Virus record (IMG/VR): IMGVR_UViG_3300030117_003910
Location: 1 to 33,780 of that record
Reading direction: 5' to 3' (one strand)
DNA length: 33,780 nt
From: a virus
The notes beneath the pieces were generated by a model. It did not search any database. It worked only from the letters and a program-made list of their open reading frames with translations, and was not told the DNA's origin. Both the position numbers and the translations under genes were made by a program. Positions 8,025 to 15,767 of this stretch are shown here, one piece after another. Each line of letters begins with the position of its first letter. Position 1 is the stretch's first letter.

Positions 8025-8226
8025 CCAATTCTCTCCTTAATATTTCATACAACATTTTCGCTTCTTCAAGGTTTAAGCGAATACCTTTTCTTGTTGGTTT
8101 GTCATTCAAAAACCAACGAATATCAAACACTTCAATGTTCCAATAGGTTCCACGCTTGACAATAATTTCATCCTTTTCGTTTCGGATGACTCGTCCTGTA
8201 ATTTTTAGGTCGGTCAATTCATCCAC
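8011..8226 (-). CDS. PC4-like transcriptional coactivator / ssDNA-binding protein
   Basis: 71 residues. VKRGTYWNIEVFDIRWF followed by NDKPTRKGIRLNLEEAKML closely matches the PC4 core (strands, then the hallmark P-T-x-K-G-I-x-L and the dimer helix). PC4 proteins bind ssDNA and modulate transcription or replication. The start is uncertain: GTG at 8226 overlaps the upstream stop, while TTG at 8217 has a better spaced GGTG. The 3' end overlaps the next gene by 14 bp. A TFB gene in the same block suggests virus-directed transcription. Confidence 0.8.
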   Translation of the reverse strand: MDELTDLKITGRVIRNEKDEIIVKRGTYWNIEVFDIRWFLNDKPTRKGIRLNLEEAKMLYEILRRELDEDI

Positions 8227-8609
8227 CCCTGTTTAAATTTATCCAAATCCTGTCTTGATGTAAAGTACCGGGGCGTGTCTAAATCATCTAATCGGTTCAC
8301 AATCCAGCAAGCACCTCCAAGAGAAGAAACTTGAACAACTTCATATTGACCGTCATTTATTTCAAGGACTTCAACTGTATTTACTTCGGGGGTCAATCCA
8401 TATTTCTTGGTTAATTCCGTGGCAACTGTTCTAATATTCTCTGCCACATACTTGATGATGTGCGCCCTTTGGATAGGTATTTTCGGTTCAACATCAATCT
8501 TCAATGAACCCTTAAAATTACAAACTCTACATTTATTTCCTTCGCAAACAGGGCATCTAATTTGCGCCCTATGTGGTGCTGGAAAAACAACAGTTATTGC
8601 TTTCTTCAT
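8214..8609 (-). CDS. Zn-finger protein, 131 aa
   Basis: An N-terminal double knuckle CPVCEGNKCRVCNFKG (about residues 19-34) resembles a DnaJ-type zinc site with CxxC pairs. Then comes a helix (RAHIIKYVAENIRTVATEL) and a beta-rich C-terminus. It directly follows the GroEL gene with an ATGA overlap, so a DnaJ-like helper role is tempting, but no J domain or full cysteine-rich domain is present. Confidence 0.65.
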   Translation of the reverse strand: MKKAITVVFPAPHRAQIRCPVCEGNKCRVCNFKGSLKIDVEPKIPIQRAHIIKYVAENIRTVATELTKKYGLTPEVNTVEVLEINDGQYEVVQVSSLGGACWIVNRLDDLDTPRYFTSRQDLDKFKQGWMN

Positions 8610-10093
8610 TGTTCTCCCACCAATACTGCAACTTCCGTAGAATAGAACAATTGTGCAATTGACATGGCGGCAAGAAGGCTGTTCTTTGCAACCTTTACTG
8701 GGTCAAAGACTCCCTCTTCTTCCAAGTTAGCCATTTTACCTGTTAAGGCATTGAAGCCCATGGGATATTCTTCGGGAGGAACGGGGGATAGGTTGCTATT
8801 CTCAAAGAGTGCTTCATAAGGGGCGGTCATAGCGTCCTTAAACCAATTAGGCGCATCAATTCTCTGGGCAACCTCCATCAAAGCACGACCTCCACCAACA
8901 ACAATACCTTCTTCTAAAGCGGCTTTTGTTGCATTCAAGGCATCATCAAGGCGTTCCTTCTTCTCAAGCATTTCAATTGATGAAGAAGCACCGACCTTAA
9001 TTGTAGCAACCTTTCCACGAAGGCGAATGATACGGGACTTCAGGCGAGCCGCTTCAAATCCTTCCATAGATTTGACTTGCTCTTTTAGATAATTGATTCG
9101 TGAATAAGTCTCACCCTCGCCACCAACCAAAATTGTTCGCTCCTTTGAAATAATAACTCTCTCGCATTCTCCTAAATCGCTCTTAACAAACTGTGAGGCA
9201 CTATCCTTACTTTCTTCGGTGAAGACTTTACCGCCCATCAAACATTGAATGTCTCCTAACTCATCCAATTGTTGGTCGCCAAAGTTTGGTGCAAGAACAA
9301 CGGCACACTCCACGGTTTTGTTGATAATGTTTGCCAGTAGATTGTTCAATGCTGAACCATCCATTCCCTTACAGAAAATAACAAGTGGTCTGCTCTGATT
9401 TGCCGCATACTCCAACAATCCGATTATGTCCTTAAAGTTTCTAAACTTCATGTTTGACATGAACACTAAAGGATTTTCAAATATTGCTTTACCGTTGGGT
9501 TGATTCGCCATCAAATGGCTGATGTAGCCTTCGGGAATCTGCATTCCTTCTCTTACAATTAATTCTGTAATGTGGGTTTTTGATTCTTCAACAGTCAAAG
9601 CACCTTCACGGCCCACTTCTTGAATTCCTGCTTGAATTAAAGCACCGAGGTTTGGGTCATTGTTTGCCGCAATTGTAGCGACATTGAGAATATCATCATC
9701 CTCAATTTTAATTGACAATTCATCCAATCCCTCAAGCATTTTCACCTTCAAGTAATCCAGCGTCTCATAGAATTTGTGAGCATTCATTTCAGGCAATTGA
9801 GAAATCTTCGCACAAAGCATTCTCGCAAGAATACAAGCCGTTGTTGTTCCATCGCCCGAACCTTCTTGGGCTTTACTTGCTAAGTTTTGAACCAATTGCA
9901 CACCCATTTGAACATAAGGGTCTTCATGAGAGATATATTTTGTGATGGTCACGCCATCATTAATGACAATTGGTGGGTTGTTTTGCAGAATAACTGTTTT
10001 TGCTTGGGGACCAAGTGTTGGTTGAACCGTATTGGCAACCAAGTTAATTCCCTGCAATAGTTTTCTCTTTACTTCTTCTCCATTGATAATCAT
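8606..10093 (-). CDS. groEL: GroEL-like group I chaperonin
   Basis: 495 residues. The equatorial domain has NTVQPTLGPQ, INDGVTITK (Asp46) and GSGDGTTTA (Asp81); the apical domain shows IPEGYISH, PLVIFCKG and APNFGDQQLDELGDI; the C-terminal equatorial part has DALNATKAALEEGIVVGGG. These are group I (bacterial-type) signatures, not the thermosome type usual in archaea. It is shorter than E. coli GroEL (548) and lacks the GGM tail. Catalytic Asp residues are kept, so it is probably active. The GroES-like gene is directly upstream (ATGA overlap). Likely folds virion proteins. Confidence 0.92.
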   Translation of the reverse strand: MIINGEEVKRKLLQGINLVANTVQPTLGPQAKTVILQNNPPIVINDGVTITKYISHEDPYVQMGVQLVQNLASKAQEGSGDGTTTACILARMLCAKISQLPEMNAHKFYETLDYLKVKMLEGLDELSIKIEDDDILNVATIAANNDPNLGALIQAGIQEVGREGALTVEESKTHITELIVREGMQIPEGYISHLMANQPNGKAIFENPLVFMSNMKFRNFKDIIGLLEYAANQSRPLVIFCKGMDGSALNNLLANIINKTVECAVVLAPNFGDQQLDELGDIQCLMGGKVFTEESKDSASQFVKSDLGECERVIISKERTILVGGEGETYSRINYLKEQVKSMEGFEAARLKSRIIRLRGKVATIKVGASSSIEMLEKKERLDDALNATKAALEEGIVVGGGRALMEVAQRIDAPNWFKDAMTAPYEALFENSNLSPVPPEEYPMGFNALTGKMANLEEEGVFDPVKVAKNSLLAAMSIAQLFYSTEVAVLVGEQ

Positions 10094-10305
10094 TCCAACA
10101 CCGCCATAACCATTTCATAGGGAACAAACTTGAACCCATCATACTCTTGAATTGTTTTAGCCATAGAGAAAATGATTGTTTTACCAATCAATTCTTTATC
10201 GCAGGCACAGGACAATACCTTGCCCAAATTGTTTTCTTTCATGGTGATAATACCATGGCTTTGAACTTCTTGTTCAACAATTACAAAGTTGTTCATGGCC
10301 TTCAT
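10090..10305 (-). CDS. groES: minimal GroES-like co-chaperonin
   Basis: 71 residues from ATG 10305, after GGAGGAAGA and overlapping the upstream stop. NNFVIVEQEVQSHGIITM corresponds to the first strand and mobile loop of GroES; NLGKVLSCAC, IGKTIIFS and YEMVMAVLE match its G-x-V-L, V-G-D-x-V and final I-L-A-I-V-E positions. At 71 residues it is shorter than the usual 95, with trimmed loops. Together with GroEL it forms a complete two-gene unit. Confidence 0.8.
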   Translation of the reverse strand: MKAMNNFVIVEQEVQSHGIITMKENNLGKVLSCACDKELIGKTIIFSMAKTIQEYDGFKFVPYEMVMAVLE

Positions 10306-10580
10306 TCTTCTTCCTCCGTAGGAATGGCTATCCAAGCACGACGAGAATTTGAAACCCATGTGTAAATATGAGTTTTATAGAATTCTTTCAATTCTTTATC
10401 TCGCTTGGTTTTTCTGGACTTTGCCCATTGAATCCCTTTGTTTTCCCTTGGTTTGTTTTCATCGTTAGGATGCGCCTTTTGGTGGCGAGCCGTTCTTTGT
10501 TTTAGCGTTAAATTTTCAGCCTCTCTCATTGGCCTGTCCGGGTATTTTTTCGCAGTATCAAATCCTGTTTTTCTTGTCAT
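10302..10580 (-). CDS. hypothetical basic protein, 92 aa
   Basis: Very rich in Lys/Arg and low in hydrophobics until the end (HIYTWVSNSRRAWIAIP), then EEEE from the ribosome binding site of groES. Probably nucleic-acid binding or disordered. ATGA-type overlaps connect it to the JAMM gene upstream and groES downstream. Confidence 0.6.
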   Translation of the reverse strand: MTRKTGFDTAKKYPDRPMREAENLTLKQRTARHQKAHPNDENKPRENKGIQWAKSRKTKRDKELKEFYKTHIYTWVSNSRRAWIAIPTEEEE

Positions 10581-11275
10581 TCCTCTTCACCTCTTGGTCT
10601 TTGTTGTGTTTTTTCTGGTTCTCCATTTGCATAGATTTCAAGTTTATTTTTACTAAACTTGCTCCAAAAGCCATAGTGTCCTTTTGTGGACATTTGACTT
10701 CCAAGAACATATGCACAATTGATGTGTTCTTCCCAAATGTTGATTGTTCTCCAATCCGTTCCGCTAAAGTAGGCGGAACCAAATGGGTGAGTATGAATCC
10801 AACACTTGATAGGAAGTTTCATTCCAATGAGTGTTGATGGGTCAATTGTCAAATAATCAACATATCCAGCCGTACCAGTTGAAACATAAATGTCATTCTT
10901 TGAATCAATGACTGCTTGGACTTCAAGCCCCGGCAATATTTCAGTAGAAGCATACCAAATAGCATCATGCAAATCCAGAGAATGTTCAGCATCTTGAACA
11001 ACTGTAAAATCTTCCCAATTTACTGTTGATGTTGCTTCCATCAAACATCTATTCCATGCCTCTTCAACATAGCGAACTGCTTCAACTCGCCCTTCTTCAA
11101 TTTCCTTTCTTTTTTGTACGATTATTTTTGCTCTTTCTTTGTTATTCATATTTTTCACCTTTTCATTATTTTTTAACCATTCTTTATAGCCTTCTTCCAT
11201 CAACCATTCATCATATCCTGAATCGTCGTCATCATCGGGATTCTCCCGAATAAACCAATCCCCACTTTTGCTCAT
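10577..11275 (-). CDS. JAMM/JAB1-family metalloprotease (deubiquitinase-like)
   Basis: 232 residues. An acidic, helical N-terminus (1-85) precedes an MPN+ domain whose zinc motif is intact: H161-T-H163-P, S171, D174, i.e. HxHx(10)D. E118 in GLEVQAV is a candidate for the catalytic Glu. JAMM enzymes cut after the C-terminal glycine of ubiquitin-like proteins or trim their precursors. Two genes upstream is an E1-like enzyme and 4.5 kb upstream a beta-grasp protein ending GGSY, a fitting substrate. Alternative: a virion tail protease, as in phage tail protein K, but no NlpC/P60 domain is present. Confidence 0.88.
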   Translation of the reverse strand: MSKSGDWFIRENPDDDDDSGYDEWLMEEGYKEWLKNNEKVKNMNNKERAKIIVQKRKEIEEGRVEAVRYVEEAWNRCLMEATSTVNWEDFTVVQDAEHSLDLHDAIWYASTEILPGLEVQAVIDSKNDIYVSTGTAGYVDYLTIDPSTLIGMKLPIKCWIHTHPFGSAYFSGTDWRTINIWEEHINCAYVLGSQMSTKGHYGFWSKFSKNKLEIYANGEPEKTQQRPRGEEE

Positions 11276-11763
11276 TCTTCCCCACCTCGGAGGCGCATGA
11301 GTTTGTCGTTGAGTTTGTTCATTTTGGCGATTATACGCTTCTCCTTACGGCTTGAAGGAATCTTGGGTATGTAAGGTTCCTTTCGTTCTCGGACGGTCAT
11401 AGCGGCCTTCCTAACAAGTTCTATGTGAGTCAGTTCTGTGCTGTCAATCAATTGCTCAAGGCGACCAGCACATTCAGCATAACTGCAACCAAAATATCCT
11501 CGCACCTCATCAATGCTCATATCATAGAAATTAACCAGCAAGAAGAAATCTTTCTTCGCATCCCAACCCGATGAAGTTTGGGTTTCTTCGGCAATAACTT
11601 TAGTTTGTTGTAGTTTCTTCCACTTCATTTTTGTTGCGTGTGCTGAACGCTTATTTCCAGCAACGGATTCAACCGCATAAGCAACCGATTCAAATTCAGT
11701 CGCATTGGTAATCTTCAACAATAATTCCTCTTCTTCTTTTGTCCATTTTATTCCTCGGCTCAT
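11272..11763 (-). CDS. SANT/Myb-like protein ending in LMRLRGG-EE
   Basis: 163 residues. IKWTKEEEELLLKI ... ESVAYAVESVAGNKRSAHATKMKWKKL (5-52) looks like a SANT/Myb helical bundle; a second bundle follows (DFFLLVNFYDMSIDEV ... CAGRLEQLID). The basic C-terminus ends LMRLRGGEE, close to ubiquitin's LRLRGG with a two-residue extension. No beta-grasp fold is seen, and the GG-EE codons double as the ribosome binding site of the JAMM gene, so the likeness may be chance. It lies between the E1 and JAMM genes, ATGA-linked to both. Confidence 0.7.
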   Translation of the reverse strand: MSRGIKWTKEEEELLLKITNATEFESVAYAVESVAGNKRSAHATKMKWKKLQQTKVIAEETQTSSGWDAKKDFFLLVNFYDMSIDEVRGYFGCSYAECAGRLEQLIDSTELTHIELVRKAAMTVRERKEPYIPKIPSSRKEKRIIAKMNKLNDKLMRLRGGEE

Positions 11764-12317
11764 ACATTCACCACCATATATTCTCTAACTTCTTCGCCGT
11801 TAAACCAGCGTTGAATCCATTGTGCGCCCAATCCTGCAATTGCGACTTGCATGTAATGTACGCCTTTATTTGTTCCATCCCATGAATCTCCTTGACAACT
11901 AAACGACCCTTCTTCACCAGCCAAAAGCATATCATACATTTTCGGGTCTGCCTTATGCGACACAAGGGCGGCGTTCCTACCCTGCGCCCGTAAGTCTAAC
12001 CACTTAATGCTTGTGTTGTAAAGGGTTCGTCGCAACCCGATATTATCAACACAACAAATAACCAAATCATAATTTTGCATTTGTGATTCTGCAAGAATAG
12101 GATAGGTGCTTGCATGACTTACGGAGGAATATTCATCCCTCATCACCATGGCCTTGTTTTGCCCGACATGTCCCTTCTTAAAATTTTGATAAGATAAATT
12201 TTTATTTTCAACTTTATCCGGGTCTGCAACAGAAATCCGATATAATCCTGCTCTGTGTAAAATAGGAATTAGAAAACTTCCAATTCCGCCTGCTCCAATA
12301 ACTAATACTTTTCTCAT
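11760..12317 (-). CDS. E1-like (ThiF/MoeB-type) adenylating enzyme
   Basis: 185-residue Rossmann protein. The nucleotide loop GAGGIGS (8-14) is followed by ISVADPDKVENKNLSYQ (28-44), VGQNKA (51-56) and DLVICCVDN (84-92), the standard E1/ThiF order. The usual Arg of N-L-x-R-Q is Tyr43, and no CxxC zinc pairs are seen. Cys141 (FSCQGD) could be the catalytic thiol. It is a compact form (cellular MoeB/ThiF about 245). It would adenylate the Gly-Gly end of a ubiquitin-like protein; the candidate at 15768-15977 is in the same strand block. The TGA/ATG overlap at 11760-11763 leads into the SANT-like gene. Confidence 0.88.
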   Translation of the reverse strand: MRKVLVIGAGGIGSFLIPILHRAGLYRISVADPDKVENKNLSYQNFKKGHVGQNKAMVMRDEYSSVSHASTYPILAESQMQNYDLVICCVDNIGLRRTLYNTSIKWLDLRAQGRNAALVSHKADPKMYDMLLAGEEGSFSCQGDSWDGTNKGVHYMQVAIAGLGAQWIQRWFNGEEVREYMVVNV

Positions 12318-12319
12318 AT

Positions 12320-12457
12320 TTATTCCTCCTTAATTGCTCCACATTTTGTGCAAGTGTATTCAATTACTAATTCTTCAAATTTTACAGCATCAACGCCATA
12401 TCCTTCCCAAAAGGTATCAACATATCTGTCTGTTTCTTTCCAATCGTGTTCACACAT
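12320..12457 (-). CDS. small Zn-binding protein, 45 aa
   Basis: From ATG 12457, preceded by GAGGTGAATAAG. It has MCEHDW at the N-terminus and YTCTKCGAIKEE at the end, giving Cys, His and a CxxC, a likely single zinc site. A longer reading frame upstream lacks a ribosome binding site and overlaps the MazG gene, so it was not used. It ends two bases before the E1 gene. Confidence 0.6.
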   Translation of the reverse strand: MCEHDWKETDRYVDTFWEGYGVDAVKFEELVIEYTCTKCGAIKEE

Positions 12458-12467
12458 CTTATTCACC

Positions 12468-12791
12468 TCAAAACGATTTACCATGCATAAACTCACGGCT
12501 TTGATTGTATTCAATCTTAGCGAGAATCGCACCTGCTATATCTAAATCTTTACCAAAAGAATAGTCCATGATGCGAATAATCACATCTGCTAATTCCTCT
12601 TCAACACTATTAAATTCAATGATTTTATTTGAGGAAGGGTTATCGTTTCGCATGGCCTCCAATGCTTCTGATAATTCAGAATGCATCAGTGCAATTGCTT
12701 CACCGTCATTTCTCTCTTCTTTCCAAAAACCATGATTCACCGCATTGGTGTAGATTTTCTTTGCTAACTTATTCCATTCTTTTTCAAACAT
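12468..12791 (-). CDS. MazG-like NTP pyrophosphohydrolase
   Basis: 107 residues from ATG 12791 after GGTGA. ALMHSELSEALEAMRND gives the E-x-x-E half of the metal site and VEEELADVIIRIMDYS the E-x-x-D half, as in the all-alpha MazG/dUTPase-like fold. Such viral enzymes hydrolyse nucleotide triphosphates or alarmones, tuning nucleotide pools in infection. It overlaps the TFB gene by 8 bp. Confidence 0.85.
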   Translation of the reverse strand: MFEKEWNKLAKKIYTNAVNHGFWKEERNDGEAIALMHSELSEALEAMRNDNPSSNKIIEFNSVEEELADVIIRIMDYSFGKDLDIAGAILAKIEYNQSREFMHGKSF

Positions 12792-13653
12792 TTGTTTCAC
12801 CTATTTTATTTACATCCTTGCCTCTTAGTTGTTTTACCGAAGTTTTCCCAATCAAGGCTAAGAGGGACTTCGTTTGTTGATAAATATTCTTTTCATCAAA
12901 AGAACATAACTTGCTGATGTCTTTACGAGAAGGTTCTCTCCTTTCAAAGACATTTGTTGTTATCCAACAGATAGATGCATAGTAGCATTTTCCTTTAGTA
13001 AAGTTGCTATTGCTCACAATGTTCTCAAAGCGAGCAAGAACATCTAAACATTGTTTTAGATAATTTCTATCTTTAGTTATTTGAAGAACATGATATTCAA
13101 GTTGATATGCTGGATTGACTTCTGTATAGTTTATTTGATTTCTGTAAAGAGAATTCAACTTTCTTACAATTTTACGCACTCTTTTTGGATTCACTTGAAA
13201 TTCTCTCATAACTTCTTTCATAGGGATGGGTGTTCCTCTCTCTTTGAGAGCATAGAAAACAACCGCAGTTGCTCTGTCCTCATAAGAAAATTTACCAAAT
13301 ATTCCTTTACGATAGGCTTCCATGTAAATTTTATCAACTCTTTCTTTCAGAGAAGAAGAGGGTGAAAAGTTCGCCAAAACAATACGACAATGCGATAGTG
13401 CTTGACTGATGTTTTTAGGAATAATACTTGACTTTCCAAAGCGATTAAATTTATAGGAACCCTCTCCAGAAATCACCGAGCCTAAATATCCCTTATCTGC
13501 TGAACGGATGGATTGCCCGTCCTTCCCCATTGATAAAATCGTCTGTTCAAAAATTTCCTCAATGAGAATAAGACCACATTCATTACAAATGTGTTCGCCC
13601 ATTTCCTCATCAAAGGTTGAGTTTGCTGTTCCGCACTCTTCGCATTTCTTCAT
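12784..13653 (-). CDS. tfb: transcription factor B (TFIIB-like)
   Basis: 289 residues. An N-terminal zinc ribbon (Cys4, Cys7, Cys23, Cys26) is followed by a B-linker-like segment and two cyclin-like repeats (about 95-190 and 195-285, including DRATAVVFYALKERGTPIPMKEV and YYASICWITTNVFERREPSRKDISKL). TFB bridges TBP-bound promoters and RNA polymerase. The usual length is about 300. A virus-encoded TFB would steer host polymerase to viral promoters, for instance the TATA-like boxes near the ACCATATGGT elements; that link is inference. Confidence 0.92.
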   Translation of the reverse strand: MKKCEECGTANSTFDEEMGEHICNECGLILIEEIFEQTILSMGKDGQSIRSADKGYLGSVISGEGSYKFNRFGKSSIIPKNISQALSHCRIVLANFSPSSSLKERVDKIYMEAYRKGIFGKFSYEDRATAVVFYALKERGTPIPMKEVMREFQVNPKRVRKIVRKLNSLYRNQINYTEVNPAYQLEYHVLQITKDRNYLKQCLDVLARFENIVSNSNFTKGKCYYASICWITTNVFERREPSRKDISKLCSFDEKNIYQQTKSLLALIGKTSVKQLRGKDVNKIGETNV

Positions 13654-14809
13654 CTATATCAACCCTATTTTCATTTGGTTCAGAAAGAATATAACTTTTA
13701 ATTGTATGAACAATATTAATTGTCATGTTATCATTTAAAAGAGCCATCGCTCTTGCGGCGAATTGGTCGCCAATAGAAGAATCGTCATTTGCATTATCAA
13801 TGCAAATTGCACCAGACCATTGAGGCTCGTTTCCTTCCCCGCTTCTTCTCGTCGGTTGCCAAACATATGTTGAAACATTCTGTGTTCCCGTTGATTTAAA
13901 GTTTTGACAAACCAGCATCCAATCATAACCATTACCACGAACAAACATTGTTGTTAATTGATTATCAGAATTCCAGACTGGGAAAAACCTATCTGGTCTT
14001 TGTTCAACCATTTCATTAATTAGTTCGTATGCTCTTTTTTCTACAATGTCTTGTTTTCTATTCTGTTGTAGAAAAGCAATCATAAGATTCAATTCTGCAT
14101 TGGTTGGTTCACGACCTATTAATTTTACAAATAAATTCCTAGGAGAGGTATAAGGCCAAGAACCTCTTTTTTGACCATGCACATAGAAATTACAATAACG
14201 GTCTAATTCTTTAAAAGAAATTTCTCCCCAAACGCCATCGCTTATTTCAATGGCGCATGTAGTTGGCCCTATCCTTTGAACATTCAGCCGAACATCGTGC
14301 TTTTCATAATCATTGAAGAAAAAGAAAGGCAAACGGTTTTCTAAAACATACGAAACATTCTCTGGAATATTTAAGCAAGACCAAAGAAATCTGTTGAGTT
14401 CAGCCTTGCAATCTGTAAAACAACTACGATAAAGGACTCTCGCAATAACATCACACATATTATCTAATGACAAATAAATTCCATTAATTGTGTGTCTTCC
14501 AGACTTCTTTTGAAAGAAGATAGAAAAATCTTTTATAGAAATAGTAGCAGAGACAGTGGATGGGATATGGCCTTTTCTGCCACCATATCTTGTCGTTCTT
14601 GGTTTAACGAAAATTGATTTTAATTGGCTTTTAATTCCCTCATGCAGAGGGTCTTTTGATTTAAAACCTGCTCTGCTCATATTTAGAACTGCTCTTCCAT
14701 TTTCCTTAAAGAAACGATTAGTAATGTGTTTAAAAATATCACTACTCATTGTAGTATTATAGTATTCATTTGTATCGTTTGGCTTTTTTATTCTTACATC
14801 AAATTCCAT
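13610..14809 (-). CDS. hypothetical protein, 399 aa
   Basis: Not recognised. An N-terminal region rich in Arg/Lys (VKPRTTRYGGRKGHIPS), a middle alpha/beta region with aromatic clusters (LPFFFFNDYEKHDV, NFYVHGQKRGSWPY) and a strand-rich C-terminal third. It ends in a charged helix whose last 44 bp overlap the TFB start. No transmembrane segment or obvious nucleotide site. Large for this block, so probably an important enzyme or DNA-binding protein. Confidence 0.75.
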   Translation of the reverse strand: MEFDVRIKKPNDTNEYYNTTMSSDIFKHITNRFFKENGRAVLNMSRAGFKSKDPLHEGIKSQLKSIFVKPRTTRYGGRKGHIPSTVSATISIKDFSIFFQKKSGRHTINGIYLSLDNMCDVIARVLYRSCFTDCKAELNRFLWSCLNIPENVSYVLENRLPFFFFNDYEKHDVRLNVQRIGPTTCAIEISDGVWGEISFKELDRYCNFYVHGQKRGSWPYTSPRNLFVKLIGREPTNAELNLMIAFLQQNRKQDIVEKRAYELINEMVEQRPDRFFPVWNSDNQLTTMFVRGNGYDWMLVCQNFKSTGTQNVSTYVWQPTRRSGEGNEPQWSGAICIDNANDDSSIGDQFAARAMALLNDNMTINIVHTIKSYILSEPNENRVDIDEEMRRVRNSKLNL

Positions 14810-14813
14810 TGTA

Positions 14814-14975
14814 TCACATCATGTATATCTTACTGTTATCTTTATTGCATTCATCATGCATTTCATTTCTAATTTCATTGGGAGAGTATAGTTTTTTTCC
14901 GCATACTCGGCAGATGGTGGCAACTTTGTTGCCTTTTCTATTGTTATAAATATATTCAGGATTTTTTTCTTTCAT
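14814..14975 (-). CDS. small zinc-finger protein, 53 aa
   Basis: Start ATG 14975 lies inside the last codons of the upstream gene. Residues 22-25 form CxxC (ICRVCGKKLYSP) and residues 40-43 give H-x2-C (MHDEC), a C2HC zinc finger like those of treble-clef proteins. Function unknown, possibly nucleic-acid binding. Confidence 0.65.
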   Translation of the reverse strand: MKEKNPEYIYNNRKGNKVATICRVCGKKLYSPNEIRNEMHDECNKDNSKIYMM

Positions 14976-15315
14976 AATTAAGCCCCAATCTATTCTTAAT
15001 TATAATTCTGTCTTCACATATTTTACATTTTTCGCCCAAACAATTTTTATTGTGATAGGCTAAAACATCTTCATATTCTTTCATCTTTCTTAACATATAT
15101 TTATTGAATCCTTCATCTACTGCTTCTTTGTTATGCCAAAGACAGTCATATATTGTTTGAGTAAGAGAGAACTCGTTGAAATAAATTTCGTCATTTTTGG
15201 CGATGCTTGCCCATCTAGTGATTTTTGAGAATTGCTGAGGATTCATGTCAATGAATATTTTTACGCATGAACTTATGAGGTCATTTGTAGTTAATCTTTT
15301 CTTCAAGACTAACAC
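14956..15315 (-). CDS. hypothetical protein with C-terminal Cys cluster
   Basis: 119 residues, mainly helical, with HNKNCLGEKCKICEDR (about 89-104) suggesting a zinc site. The start could be GTG 15315, which overlaps the upstream stop, or TTG 15306, which has AGGTG at better spacing. Function unknown. Confidence 0.65.
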   Translation of the reverse strand: MLVLKKRLTTNDLISSCVKIFIDMNPQQFSKITRWASIAKNDEIYFNEFSLTQTIYDCLWHNKEAVDEGFNKYMLRKMKEYEDVLAYHNKNCLGEKCKICEDRIIIKNRLGLNYERKKS

Positions 15316-15689
15316 CTAAATTTCTTACGCATGGGAATAGTTTGTAGGTTATCAAAAAAGTAAAGGCTTTCTTTGCCGTCTTTTGTTAGAACCCACTCCT
15401 TTTCTGCTAAGAAATTCCATTTGTCATAATCGTTAATCGCATATTTCCATTTATTCAATAACTCCTCAACAGAATTAAAATCTTGGTTTTTGTATCTAAT
15501 AATAGTGTAGCCTTTTGCCCAAATATAACCATGTTTTGCTAAAGCAATAACATGATTATTTTGATAAAAGTCTGGTTTGAATATCGCAACATCTTCATGT
15601 ATATACGGGTTCATCATTTTCCACCCTAAAACATTAAGGTGGATTTTGAGGGCTTCGGGTGCAATAAAGTGCTTAAAGTCGGGCTTCAT
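15309..15689 (-). CDS. hypothetical protein, 126 aa
   Basis: Aromatic-rich small protein with strands and helices (DVAIFKPDFY, IALAKHGYIWAKGYTIIRYKNQDF, VEELLNKWKYAI) and a basic end MRKKFRC. Not recognised. GTG 15692 is an alternative start. Its frame is open back to the TGA of the ubiquitin-like gene, but with no start or ribosome binding site there, so the two are taken as separate genes. Confidence 0.65.
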   Translation of the reverse strand: MKPDFKHFIAPEALKIHLNVLGWKMMNPYIHEDVAIFKPDFYQNNHVIALAKHGYIWAKGYTIIRYKNQDFNSVEELLNKWKYAINDYDKWNFLAEKEWVLTKDGKESLYFFDNLQTIPMRKKFRC

Positions 15690-15767
15690 CACCCAAAAAA
15701 GGGGATGCCTCCATGTGGTTGGGACATGGCGACACCCCCGAAGGTATAGGAAACAACCGTTGAAGAC

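Noticed and set aside
8606-10093. Thermosome (group II chaperonin)
   Set aside because: Motifs such as the DALNATKAALEEG and apical APxFGD segments are group I, and a GroES partner is adjacent.
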